DNA of 64,000 nucleotides from the NCBI RefSeq assembly GCF_049739465.1, contig NZ_JBMHHY010000019.1, positions 124,001 through 188,000 of the forward strand, given 5' to 3'. Under the pieces are notes generated by a model. That model made no database searches. It saw nothing but the letters and a program-made list of their open reading frames with translations, and was not told where the DNA came from. This stretch comes from Embleya sp049739465 (GTDB taxonomy: Bacteria > Actinomycetota > Actinomycetes > Streptomycetales > Streptomycetaceae). Position numbers and translations under genes: made by a program. The stretch's first letter is position 1, and the number at the start of each line of letters is the position of its first letter. This document shows positions 36,796 through 45,186 of this stretch, piece after piece.

Positions 36796-38208
36796 ATGCC
36801 TGCCGCCGTACGCACCGACCACGTACGCACCGACCACGTACGCCCCGACACCCGCCGCAACGGCATCGAAGCAGTCCTCGACGCCCTCGCCCGGAAAGCC
36901 CCCCGGGACTCGCACCTGCACAACACGCACGTACTGCTGCTCAAGGGAAGGGCCCCCACCCTGGCCCTGGTTCGCGACCACGTACGAACGCGCGCGCCGA
37001 ACGTGCCCGCCCTCGGTTGTGTCGCGCGCGGCGGCCGATGGACGACCTCGTCCGCGTTCGAGGCGGCCGATCATGTCCACGAACTCGTCCTCGACGACCG
37101 GACCGGCGGCCACGACCTGCTGGCGAGCGCCCTCCTCGACGGTGACCTGCCCGTACACGCCCCACGCTGGGGCCTGTGGCTCGTCCATGGATACGCCGAC
37201 GACGAATACGCCCTGTGCTACCGCTCCCACCACGGCTTCCAGGACGCCTCCGCCTCCCAGTCCTGCATCCGCGGACTCTTCGGCGCACCCGCCCCCGACA
37301 ACGACGCACCACCCATGCGCCCGCGCCTGAGCCCGAAGGCGGCGGCCCGCGTGACACGTGACCTCGCGCACGCCTTCCTCCCCACCGGTCGCCCGCCGCG
37401 CCTCCCCGCCGGCGGCGACGGGGCACGCGCCATCGCCCGCGCCCGGGTGGACCTGACCCGGCTGCACGCGGTCGCCTGCGCCGCGGGGGTCAGCATCAAC
37501 GACGTCCACCTCGCCCTCAGCGCCGCCGCCGTCCACGCCTGGATCCGCTGGGCGAACCCGGATCGGCGCACTCTGTACGCATGCGTGCCCCTGGACACCC
37601 GCCTGCGCGGCAAGACCGAGACGGGCGTCGGCAACAAACTCGGGATGATCCGGGTCCCGCTGCACGACGGGGAAGAGGTCACCGCCGAAAGCCTGACCGC
37701 GACGGCAACCTCCGCGGCGGACACCCGCGCACCCGAGTACCGCGCCACAGCGCGCCGCATGCTCGAACTCGTGCCCGGCCCCGTCGGCCGCTGGGCCACG
37801 CACCATCTCCTGCGCCCCGCACACACCGCCATGATCAACTCCCGCGTCGCCTACCCCCGGGGACTGTCCTTCGCCGACACCCCCGTCCACGACGCGTTCG
37901 TGGTCCCGTCCCTGTTCCCCGGGCACCTGTGCTTCATCACCCTCTCCAGCCACGGGAGCAACGCACACGTCGCGTTCGTGACCGACGCGCGACGCCCCGC
38001 CCTGGACCGAACCATCCGACACTGGCAGGCATGCCTCGACGCACTCGAAGCCGAACTCGGCCTGCGCACCCCCGAATCACCACCCGCACCCCATCCCCAC
38101 CCCACGCGGCCGGCCCCCGCCACCACCGCACGCCCGACGCCACACGGCAGCGACGCCCAGACCTCGACGGCGACCGCTCACCACCCCCGCGCGGCGGATC
38201 CTCGGTAA
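36796..38208 (+). CDS. WS/DGAT-type O-acyltransferase (condensation-fold)
   Basis: A 470-residue acyltransferase of the wax ester synthase/DGAT family. The catalytic motif HHxxxDG appears as HHGFQDA near residues 146-152, with Ala in place of Gly. The second half carries the DUF1298-type signatures GVSINDVHLALSAAAVHAW, YACVPLDTRLRG and VGNKLGMIRVPLH. Such enzymes move an acyl group from CoA (or possibly ACP) to an alcohol. An Ala/His/Pro-rich tail of about 50 residues follows. ATG 36796 is 34 bp after the KS stop; a GTG at 36724 would overlap the KS. A 15-bp repeat encodes RTDH twice at the N-terminus. Third gene of the ACP/KS unit. Confidence 0.85.
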   Translation: MPAAVRTDHVRTDHVRPDTRRNGIEAVLDALARKAPRDSHLHNTHVLLLKGRAPTLALVRDHVRTRAPNVPALGCVARGGRWTTSSAFEAADHVHELVLDDRTGGHDLLASALLDGDLPVHAPRWGLWLVHGYADDEYALCYRSHHGFQDASASQSCIRGLFGAPAPDNDAPPMRPRLSPKAAARVTRDLAHAFLPTGRPPRLPAGGDGARAIARARVDLTRLHAVACAAGVSINDVHLALSAAAVHAWIRWANPDRRTLYACVPLDTRLRGKTETGVGNKLGMIRVPLHDGEEVTAESLTATATSAADTRAPEYRATARRMLELVPGPVGRWATHHLLRPAHTAMINSRVAYPRGLSFADTPVHDAFVVPSLFPGHLCFITLSSHGSNAHVAFVTDARRPALDRTIRHWQACLDALEAELGLRTPESPPAPHPHPTRPAPATTARPTPHGSDAQTSTATAHHPRAADPR

Positions 38209-38330
38209 CCGCCGCGAGTTCCTCCATGGCGCTCGCGCGCCGCCAACCGCGCCGGCCGGTGGGCCTCGGTCCTCGACGCGGACCATCGGAGAAATGGCTC
38301 CGTCCTCGATCCTGGCGGCCCGGCCATCCC

Positions 38331-38367
38331 AGCAATTGCTAGGCACCGGTACCAAAGGGTAGCTAGG
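38331..38367. promoter_or_regulatory. operator-like region of toxin-antitoxin operon
   Basis: A perfect 10-bp palindrome AGCAATTGCT (38331-38340) overlaps the first of two GCTAGG direct repeats (38338-38343 and 38362-38367), just upstream of the antitoxin gene. RHH antitoxins usually bind such repeats to repress their own operon. Confidence 0.45.
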
Positions 38368-38376
38368 GTGGTGGGC

Positions 38377-38643
38377 ATGGCTAACAAGCAGACGAACATC
38401 CGGCTGGACGAGGCCGTCAAAGCCGCCGCCGAGGAGCGGGCCAAGCGTCGTGGCCTGAGCCTGCAGGGGTACGTGGCCGATCTGATCGAGCAGGACGTGA
38501 ACGAGTCACGCGCCGCGTTCATGGCCGGCGCCGCAACGTTCCTGGCGGCGTACACCGACCGGTTCGAGGCCGAGTTCGGCGAGGACCGCTACCCGGGTCT
38601 CCCGGCGGGGCCGGCGCGGACCGCGCCGAGGAATGCCGCGTGA
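38377..38643 (+). CDS. ribbon-helix-helix antitoxin
   Basis: An 88-residue antitoxin and autorepressor. The N-terminal 45 residues are an RHH/Arc fold (KQTNIRLDEAVKAAAEERAKRRGLSLQGYVADLIEQ). The C-terminal half (AAFMAGAATFLAAYTDRFEAEFG) should wrap the toxin. ATG 38377 follows GGTGG; GTG codons just upstream are possible. The stop codon overlaps the toxin start by GTGA. Confidence 0.82.
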   Translation: MANKQTNIRLDEAVKAAAEERAKRRGLSLQGYVADLIEQDVNESRAAFMAGAATFLAAYTDRFEAEFGEDRYPGLPAGPARTAPRNAA

Positions 38644-39005
38644 ACCTGCGGATCGACCTCGCGTGGATCCTGGCGGTGGCCCAGCAGATCCCCGGGGACC
38701 CCCAAGTCGTCGACTACGGCGTGCCGATCGCGGCGGAGGCACGACACCGCGCGGAAATCCTGGACCACGAGGTCTACCCCGAGCCCCATCACAAAGCCGC
38801 GGCACTGCTGTGCGAGCTGGCCGGGAACCCCAGCCTCGAGGTGCGAAACCTGCTGTTCGCGGCCACGGTGACCGCGGCGTACCTGGCCGCGTGCGGCCTC
38901 CCGGTAAGCCCCGGCCTGGACACCGTTCTCCCCTTGGCCCGCGCGGCACGAGAGGGCCTCCCGGTACGGGAGGTCGCCACTCGACTCAAAACCTGGACAA
39001 GTTGA
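38640..39005 (+). CDS. Fic/Doc-like toxin component, degenerate catalytic motif
   Basis: A 121-residue helical protein of the Doc type, by size, partner and the segment DLAWILAVAQQIPGDPQVVDYG followed by KAAALLCELAGNPSLEV. In active Doc/Fic enzymes the next motif is HPFxDGNKR, which modifies or AMPylates targets such as EF-Tu. Here it reads NPSLEVRNLLFA, without the catalytic His or the phosphate-binding GN. The protein may act by another mechanism or be an inactive relic; similar actinomycete proteins are known under the label fic family toxin component. GTG 38640 overlaps the antitoxin. Confidence 0.7.
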   Translation: MNLRIDLAWILAVAQQIPGDPQVVDYGVPIAAEARHRAEILDHEVYPEPHHKAAALLCELAGNPSLEVRNLLFAATVTAAYLAACGLPVSPGLDTVLPLARAAREGLPVREVATRLKTWTS

Positions 39006-39211
39006 TCCACCCGCCACGAACGCCCACGACCCTCGGTCGGCGTGCGTACCCGCCCGGTCGAGGACCGTCACCCGGCCGGCCGGCGCGCCGGCTGCCGTGT
39101 TCGAGTGCTTCGGGCAAGGAACGCGACCGGACGACCACCGCGGACGAGAGCCTCTCGGTCGCCTTCTCGGCGCCATCGAGTCGGCCGGTCGCAACGTGGT
39201 CTTTCGGTGCA

Positions 39212-39260
39212 ACGGCGAAGGGCTCGGACACCCCGTGAGGGTGTCCGAGCCCTTCGCCGT
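39212..39260. terminator. 22-bp perfect stem terminator
   Basis: Arms 39212-39233 and 39239-39260 pair perfectly around a 5-nt loop (CGTGA). It lies between the rightward toxin gene and the leftward secreted protein gene, 38 bp from the latter's stop, so it is a shared terminator. Confidence 0.8.
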
Positions 39261-39297
39261 GCCCGGCCAACTCCCGCTGGTGGCGGGCCCGGTGCTT

Positions 39298-39694
39298 TCA
39301 GCCCAGGGAGATCGGGTCGGTGCCGAAGGTCCACAGGCTTCCGGACTGCGCAAAGACCTGGATGGCGTCCCTGCCGAAGTCGTAGCCACCGATCTCGTCG
39401 CATTGACCAGGCGCGAGGCTGGGGGTGATGTAACCGTTGTACGTAATATTGTCGCCGGTCTGCGCGTCCTTGATCCACAAGTAGAAGCGGTTTGCCGAAC
39501 TCTGGTAGTTGCACAGCCTGGCACTCACATATGGGTAGAGGGCCCGCGTGTGCCAGCCCGTGATTTCCACGCCGTGCCCGGAATTGGAGTCGGTCCCGGT
39601 CGCGGCGGACGCGCTCCCCGACCCGAGCGCCACCCCCGTGACGGCCAGTGCGGTCGCCGCGGCCAGCGGCTCGACGCCCCAGCTTGAACTGCAT
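39298..39694 (-). CDS. small secreted protein, apparent frameshift at start
   Basis: Unknown function. The mature part (from ATGTDSNSGHG to TFGTDPISLG) is about 100 residues, with two Cys (ARLCNYQS and GQCDEIG) and many aromatic and Gly residues. A signal peptide is encoded in two frames: MQFKLG from ATG 39694 behind AAGGGGGAG, then LAAATALAVTGVALGSGSASA in the next frame. Deleting one G from the GGGG run (39677-39680 on the plus strand as CCCC) joins them perfectly. Either the sequence has an extra base or the gene is newly broken; GTG 39633 alone would give a truncated signal peptide. Confidence 0.65.
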
Positions 39695-39798
39695 GTCTCC
39701 CCCTTCGGTCGTACGAACGATCCGGTGCAAGCAAGCCACGCAAGCCACAGCGGATTTCCCCGGGCCGGTTGACGTATGGTCCCGGTGTGCTGACGACA

Positions 39799-39931
39799 CT
39801 AGGCGTCGGTCCGTTGCGGAGCACGAATCCCACGCAAGTCCGTACAACCGCCGCGCGGATCTCGCCCAACCTCTCGTCGTTGCGGTCGTGAACTCGCAGG
39901 CGTACCACGGCGGATCGCGCGGGACCGCGGG
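39799..39931. repeat. dispersed 132-bp repeat, copy A
   Basis: Roughly 75-80% identical to 42565-42696, with long exact words such as CTAGGCGTCGGTCCG and ATCCCACGCAAGTCCG at matching positions. It lies 105 bp upstream of the leftward secreted gene at 39694. On the minus strand it encodes related peptide fragments (GLAWDSCSATDRRL) but no intact gene. Confidence 0.75.
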
Positions 39932-40002
39932 GGCTCACCGCACCGACACCCGTTTCGGCGAGCGGGTCCCGTCGTTGACTGCGCGCGTGCCGGGGCGCGT
40001 CG

Positions 40003-40887
40003 TCAGAGGTGATGGACGGCGGACGTATGCGCCCAGTGCCAGTTGACGGGTGACCACTGCTTTTTGAGAGCGGTGCGTTGCTTGGCGTAGGCGCGCAGTG
40101 CCTGTTCGACGGCTGGTGCGAGGTCGGTGAGGTCGTCGGGGACGGGCACGCGCAGGATGAGGTGCTGCTTGGAGTGGACCAGCAGCAGGTCGCCGGCGGG
40201 TGAACAGGCGGAAAGGGTGAAGTGGGTCAAGGGTTTGACCGGCTCCTGCTTCAACCTGGCCGCCGACCCGCACCGAGGCCGCGCCTTCCACCTCAACCGC
40301 TACGGCCTGTAGACCGACGACGTTGGCCGGCAGACTGCCGTAGTTCCAGACCCCATATTCGGTGGTTACGCACAGCAGGCGGCCCGAGGGCGTGACGCTG
40401 ATCGAGCTGGCAAAGGCATCACCCGGCGTGAATTTCTCGAAGAGGCGCCGGTCCTTCGAGTCGTAGGTGGCAAGCACCCGGCTGAGGTCGGGCGCAATCA
40501 GGGTGGTCGAGTCCGGGCGGGCGCTGACGGCCAGGGTGCCATCCGGCAGCACGCACAGCGTCATGTCGCCGCCGTCGGCCACGGCCGAGTCGTTCTTGTC
40601 GCCGCGGGACGGCAGCACACCGCGCCGGCCGACACCTCGCCGGCCGCGGTGTACCGGGTGATGATCCGGTAGCCGAAGTTGGCGATCGACGGGTCCTGTT
40701 CGTCCTTGGCCACGCCGTAGGCGTACCGATGTACCGCGTACAGGGCGTACACATCCCCGTTCGGCGCGGCCACGACGTCGTCGGCTCGGACGCCCCAGCC
40801 CTTGGAGTAGGGCGCCGTCAAGTCGATGCGATGACTGTTCACCAATGTGCCCGGCAGGGCCAGCGGAAACGTCTGGATCATGCCCGT
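40003..40887 (-). pseudogene. hypothetical protein gene with two frameshifts
   Basis: Three overlapping leftward frames join into one protein of about 290 residues: from MTGMIQTFPLALPG through YRIITRYTAAGEVSAG (frame ending 40561), then VADGGDMTLCVLPDGTLAVSARPD to NYGSLPANVVGLQA (frame from 40618), then TLSACSPAGDLLLVHSKQHLILRVPVPDD to the stop at 40003. Breaks are near 40600 and near 40260. The repeated pattern of short beta strands ending in Gly/Asp turns (PDGTLAVS, PSGRLLCV, PAGDLLLV) suggests a beta-propeller. It is either degraded or affected by sequence errors. I do not recognise the family. Confidence 0.6.
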
Positions 40888-41020
40888 CATTCTGCGTGCA
40901 GGCGCCAACAGTCCACGCACCGGCTACGTCCGGCCACCTCGCCGACCGCGAACGCCGCGAACTCGCCTGCTACCTCGAGGAGTTCCGGACCCGTGACCGG
41001 TGAGGCCGGCTGAATCCCGA

Positions 41021-41062
41021 CCCGGCAGGGCCGCGTCCGCGAATCCACGCGGCCCTGCCGGG
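41021..41062. terminator. 16-bp perfect stem downstream of the lectin gene
   Basis: Arms 41021-41036 and 41047-41062 with a 10-nt loop, 95 bp beyond the ricin-B lectin stop codon and upstream of the pseudogene. Confidence 0.65.
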
Positions 41063-41156
41063 AGTTCCCGGCCGAGTTGCCATCTACGGACGGGCTGCGT
41101 ACCGATCGGTACAGCTCTTCTCGCCGTAGGTTCGCCCGGCCGTGACCCGGCCTCGG

Positions 41157-41726
41157 TCAGCCGCCCTGGAGATAGAACTCCTGGTTGGCCGCGCCGGCCA
41201 CGCAGGTCCACTGCTGGAGCGTTACCCAGTCGTCCGACGACCAGCCGGGGACGTCGATACACATGCCGGTGGCCTTGTTGGCCACCCGGTAGGAGCCGGC
41301 GGTCGCGGCCTGGAGCTGCCACTGCTGAGCATCGCCGGCGTTGCAGTACCACTGATACAGGGGTACTCCGTTGCCGCCCCAGCCGTTCTGTGGCTGGATG
41401 CACTTGTGGCTGTTCTGGCCCTCGATCTCGAAGTAGCCGTTGCCCAAGTCCGCGAAGAGGAACTTCGAGGCCGGGGTGTGGTCGCAGTGGTACTGCTGGA
41501 TCCACGCACCGGCGTCGGACGAGTCGTTTTTGACGTCGACGCACTTGCCGCTGTTGCGGTTGTGCATCTCGTCCCAGAAGGACGCGGCCGGCTGCGCTCC
41601 GGCGGCTCGCCGGGAGCCGTCCGGCGAGTGCCCCGCAGCGTGCGCCGGGGCGGCGACGCCGGCAGCCACGGCCAGCGTGGTGGCGGCAAGGAACACGGAC
41701 GGTCGGACCAGAGAACGCATGCTCAT
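41157..41726 (-). CDS. secreted ricin B-type lectin domain protein
   Basis: A 189-residue exported carbohydrate-binding protein without a catalytic domain. The signal peptide (SLVRPSVFLAATTLAVAAG) is cut near AHA-AG. The rest is one beta-trefoil with three repeats: NSGKCVDVKNDSSDAGAWIQQYHC, SHKCIQPQNGWGGNGVPLYQWYC and TGMCIDVPGWSSDDWVTLQQWTC. Each has the Cys pair and the QxW-like core that define R-type lectins; Asp and Gln positions for sugar contact are visible in all three. ATG 41726 or the ATG two codons later can be used; GGAGG precedes both. Confidence 0.9.
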   Translation of the reverse strand: MSMRSLVRPSVFLAATTLAVAAGVAAPAHAAGHSPDGSRRAAGAQPAASFWDEMHNRNSGKCVDVKNDSSDAGAWIQQYHCDHTPASKFLFADLGNGYFEIEGQNSHKCIQPQNGWGGNGVPLYQWYCNAGDAQQWQLQAATAGSYRVANKATGMCIDVPGWSSDDWVTLQQWTCVAGAANQEFYLQGG

Positions 41727-41908
41727 ACTTCCTCCGGAATACGGTACGAACGGCGACGCGGTCGCGTCAGCATGAGCCTGCCCGTCCGCAGCGGGTCACG
41801 GGAAGGCCACCGGGCACGAACTTTCGCTGCGCCGAACGACGGGGCACCGACGGCGAAGACGCGGACCGCCGGCCGGAGGTCCGGACGTCGAGACGTGAGC
41901 AGTGGGAA

Positions 41909-41939
41909 GGGCCGGGGCTCGGTCGGCGGGCCCCGGCCC
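41909..41939. terminator. 10-bp stem after small secreted gene
   Basis: GGGCCGGGGC and GCCCCGGCCC pair with an 11-nt loop, 29 bp beyond the stop of the leftward gene at 41968. Confidence 0.6.
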
Positions 41940-41967
41940 GGCGGTCAGTTGCGGGTGTTGGTGGGAC

Positions 41968-42297
41968 TCACGCGCAGCCCCGCCAATGGGTGGTGGACTC
42001 GGTCGCGCAGACCTGCGTGTACGGGTGGCCGTTCACGCCGATCACGCGAGATCCGGGGTAGTAAAGTTCGGAAGTATCGTTCGCGGTGACCCGGTAGTCG
42101 GTCCAGGGCCCGGTGAGCGTGAAGTGGATCGCGCTGGTGTCACCCGCCCTGTTGTAGTCAACACTGGTGACGCAGATCCTCTCGCCGTAGCTGCTCGTCG
42201 GGCTACAACGGTCGGCCGCCTGGGCCGGGGTCGCCGCCACCACGCCTGTCACGGAGGCGGCGGCAATGGCCAAGGTGGTGATCGTCTTTCGGAACAC
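41968..42297 (-). CDS. small secreted protein of unknown function
   Basis: A 109-residue protein. The signal peptide begins VFRKTITTLAIAAASVTGVV and is cut near AQA-AD. The mature part of 80 residues has four Cys (DRCSPT, RICVTS, QVCATE and WRGCA), enough for two disulfides. No family is recognised. I took GTG 42297 because AGAAGAGG lies 6 nt upstream; an ATG at 42351 in the same frame would add 18 basic residues in front of the signal. Confidence 0.75.
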   Translation of the reverse strand: MFRKTITTLAIAAASVTGVVAATPAQAADRCSPTSSYGERICVTSVDYNRAGDTSAIHFTLTGPWTDYRVTANDTSELYYPGSRVIGVNGHPYTQVCATESTTHWRGCA

Positions 42298-42351
42298 GGT
42301 GTACCTCTTCTTCTGGAGAAGGGACTGCTTGTGCCGTGCCGTGCGGGGCAT

Positions 42352-42843
42352 GGGTGCTGCCGGTCGGCGTCGTGCCTCCAGATCCCACCCGCCGAGACGC
42401 GGTTCGCTCCGGTCGATGGCGGCCCGGACGAATCCGGGCCTGCCGGTTCCTGATGATTCGAGGGCACCTCGCCCACGAACATCGGCCTCTTCGACAGGCT
42501 CGGCTCGGCCCTCGCGCGGACTCCCCCGGATCCGTCGACGTACCGTGCCCGTGCACTGACTACGCTAGGCGTCGGTCCGCTTCGGAGCACGCATCCCACG
42601 CAAGTCCGCACAGCAACCACGGGTCCCGCACCACCTTCTCGTCGTCGCGGTCGTGAACTCGCAGGCGGGCCGCAGCGCTTGAGGTGGGACCGCGGGAGGA
42701 ACCGGCGTCCGGGCGGCCCTGGCAGCAGCTCGGGTCGGCTCGGCGATCGCGGCGGGCTCCGACAAGACGAGATTCGCGTCGCCGACTCGAGCCTGATCGG
42801 CGCCGACCGGCACGTGCGTGCGTACCAAGGCCGGCGCCACCGC
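42352..42843. other. intergenic region between small secreted gene and cas3
   Basis: About 490 bp after the cas3 stop codon. No intact gene is seen. It contains copy B of the 132-bp repeat and presumably the secreted gene promoter. Confidence 0.4.
42565..42696. repeat. dispersed 132-bp repeat, copy B
   Basis: Partner of 39799-39931, same orientation, about 270 bp upstream of the small secreted gene start. Its minus strand encodes CGLAWDACSEADRRLA followed by a stop, so the repeat may be the 3' end of a vanished gene copied along with a promoter. Confidence 0.75.
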
Positions 42844-45087
42844 TCAGGGCACGAGCCCCGCCGTGGGACCGTCGTGTCGGGCGCTGGACCGCCAGTCGGC
42901 GACCCGGACCAACGACTCGAGATAGGCGAGCCGGAACGGTCCCAGATCGTCGCGATCCCGCAGTGCCAGGACCCGCGGCGTCCACGAACCGCCCGGGCGG
43001 AACGCCTCGGTGTCGAGCGACTGCGCGGGGAAGTGGTCGCCCGTGGAGACGGCGACCGGCGGCGTGCGATCACCGTCCCGGACGCCGAGCAGCGCAAGCG
43101 TGTCCTCGTCGGCCCCGGGGCGCACCGACACCCGCACCTGACCGTGGTGCGCCGCGACCAGGTAGGTCACCAACCTCGGGTCCACGCGAGGGGTGTGCCA
43201 ATGCTCACCGTTCAGCAGGATGAGCGCGCTGACCAGCTCGTGCCGGAAGTACGGACGTGTCGAAACCCCGTTGCTCCAGGGCGCCTTGGACTTGGCCAGC
43301 AGGTGGTCCGGCGGATCGCCGCCACCGCCGTCGCGCAGCATGGCCTGGAACACGTCGTGGCACTTGCCGAGATCGTGGAATCTCGCGGCGCGGGCCACGG
43401 CTTCGCGCTGCTCCTCGGTCAGCCCGGGCAGGACGGCCGTGATCGCGCGTGCCTCTTCCTCGGTCTCCAGCAGGTGCCGGTCGAGACTCACCCACGCGAC
43501 ACACCCGGTCGCGGGAGGTATGCGGCCCGTGAAGAGCGATGGCACCGGCGCACCGCTCTCGGGCGCCCACCCCACCTCGGGGAGGTAGCCGCCGCGCGCC
43601 GAGTCGATCAACACGAGCGATCCGGAGCGGAGATCGTCGGCCACGGCGTGCCGCCACCGGCCGTCGGCGGGGTCCCGCAGCCACACTCCGCCGTCCGGCA
43701 GCTCCCGAACGTCGGCGAGCGGCACCTCACACTGCTCGATACGCGCAGGTTCCGGCTCGTCCTCCGCAGGTTCCCCCGACTCCCAGACGCGCCACGCGAC
43801 AAAGACCGTACGATCGTCGTCGGCGCAGATCCACGGGCTCGCGTCGGTCGGCACGGCGCCGCGAGCGTTGTCGAACATCGCCAACACATCGTGCTCACCC
43901 AGCACTTGGGCAGACGGTGCGCCCTGGTCGACGCGCGCGCGAAACAGGTCGGCGGTCGTGACCGCTGCGCCCTCGTGCGCGTTCAGCCAGTCCGCGACAC
44001 CCGCGTCGGCCCCCGACGCGTCCGGCGGAACGCACCACAACAGGTCGCCGCCATCGGGGTGTTCGCCATGACGATTGCAACGACCGGCGCGTTGCACGAG
44101 CGCGCTCCACGGGGCGAGTTCGGTCAGGAGCGTACGGCTGGACACGTCGCATCCGACGTCCAGCGCCCGCGTTGCGACCAGGATCCGGTCCCGGCCGGCA
44201 TCCGCCGGCTCCCCCGCGCGATCACGGCGGTCGACGGAACGCGCGTACGGATGCACCAGCACGATCTCCCGGCCCGGATGTGCCGCGCGCAGCGCGCCGT
44301 AGACCTCGCGCGCCCGTTGTGCGGAGCCGAGCACGGCGATGCTTTGAGTGCCGGGCACATGCGCCGAGCCCAGCGAGTCGACGAGGTCTTGTACGTACCG
44401 TGCCGGGTCCGCGTCCAACCGCCTGATGCGGCGAACCGCCCCTGGACCGGCGCCCATTGCGGTATCTCCGTCCGGCGCGACCCGGGAAGCATCCCCGTCC
44501 CACGTCGACGACATCCACGAGCTGCCGGTCGGCGCCGCCGTGCCGAGCGACTCGCGCAGCGACTGCAGCCGCACACTCGTCGGCAAACCGGGCCCCAGCA
44601 AGTGCATTTCATCGAACACCCAGTGCGTGTCGGTGTTGAGCAGGCCGAACGACACGGGCGCCATCGTCCGCGAATCGGCGAACCCGCGCATCAACGCCCG
44701 GCTCAGCAGCCCGTCGTGCGTACCCACCAAGATCGCGGTCCGCTCCGGATACCGCCGCCACATGCCGTTCTGCGACTCCGGACCGGCGAGCAAGTGCAGA
44801 TCGACCTCGTCCGCGCACCCGAGGCGGCCCAGCCACTCGGCGATTCGCGCGTGAGTCTGATCCGCGAGGCTGCCCTGCGGCAACACGTACACCAATCGCC
44901 GCGGCGTCACCTCCACCGCGGACACCAACCGCCGGTACAGCCACGCCAACACGGCGGCCGAGGTCTTCCCGCCCCCCGACGGAACCCGAATGACCCGCGG
45001 CAGCCCGCTCTCCGCGAACCCGGCCTGATAGGTATAGGGGCGATGGCCGGTCGCCGTGTGGAAGAACTCCCCGAATCCGCGCGTCAT
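42844..45087 (-). CDS. cas3: CRISPR-associated helicase/nuclease Cas3, type I-G (I-U) architecture, orphan
   Basis: A 747-residue superfamily 2 helicase with a nuclease domain at the end. Walker A is VIRVPSGGGKTSAAV near residues 33-47, motif II is WVFDEMHLLG near 157, and motif VI is LVQRAGRCNRHG. After about residue 560 comes an HD phosphohydrolase domain: ARFHDLGKCHDVF, then YFRHELVSALIL, then LVAAHHGQVRV. HD after the helicase is typical of type I-G (formerly I-U) Cas3; in most other subtypes it is N-terminal. It should unwind and degrade DNA marked by a Cascade complex. No other cas gene and no repeat array is in the window, and an IS5-type element starts 100 bp upstream. Confidence 0.88.
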   Translation of the reverse strand: MTRGFGEFFHTATGHRPYTYQAGFAESGLPRVIRVPSGGGKTSAAVLAWLYRRLVSAVEVTPRRLVYVLPQGSLADQTHARIAEWLGRLGCADEVDLHLLAGPESQNGMWRRYPERTAILVGTHDGLLSRALMRGFADSRTMAPVSFGLLNTDTHWVFDEMHLLGPGLPTSVRLQSLRESLGTAAPTGSSWMSSTWDGDASRVAPDGDTAMGAGPGAVRRIRRLDADPARYVQDLVDSLGSAHVPGTQSIAVLGSAQRAREVYGALRAAHPGREIVLVHPYARSVDRRDRAGEPADAGRDRILVATRALDVGCDVSSRTLLTELAPWSALVQRAGRCNRHGEHPDGGDLLWCVPPDASGADAGVADWLNAHEGAAVTTADLFRARVDQGAPSAQVLGEHDVLAMFDNARGAVPTDASPWICADDDRTVFVAWRVWESGEPAEDEPEPARIEQCEVPLADVRELPDGGVWLRDPADGRWRHAVADDLRSGSLVLIDSARGGYLPEVGWAPESGAPVPSLFTGRIPPATGCVAWVSLDRHLLETEEEARAITAVLPGLTEEQREAVARAARFHDLGKCHDVFQAMLRDGGGGDPPDHLLAKSKAPWSNGVSTRPYFRHELVSALILLNGEHWHTPRVDPRLVTYLVAAHHGQVRVSVRPGADEDTLALLGVRDGDRTPPVAVSTGDHFPAQSLDTEAFRPGGSWTPRVLALRDRDDLGPFRLAYLESLVRVADWRSSARHDGPTAGLVP

Positions 45088-45186
45088 TCATGACTCCCTC
45101 GTCCGCCCGACTCCCGACTTTAGACGTCCGACGGAGAAAGCGAGAGCGATGCAGCGATGGACTCCGTCGTCGGTCGGCGGGCCAGT

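Noticed and set aside
40920..40989. Plus-strand peptide fragment HLADRERRELACYLEEF ending in a stop
   Set aside because: Looks like the end of a real protein, but is only about 22 codons with no upstream continuation; too short to support a gene remnant.
42679..45093. 804-codon plus-strand open frame opposite cas3
   Set aside because: Composition typical of antisense frames; the minus strand carries all Cas3 motifs.
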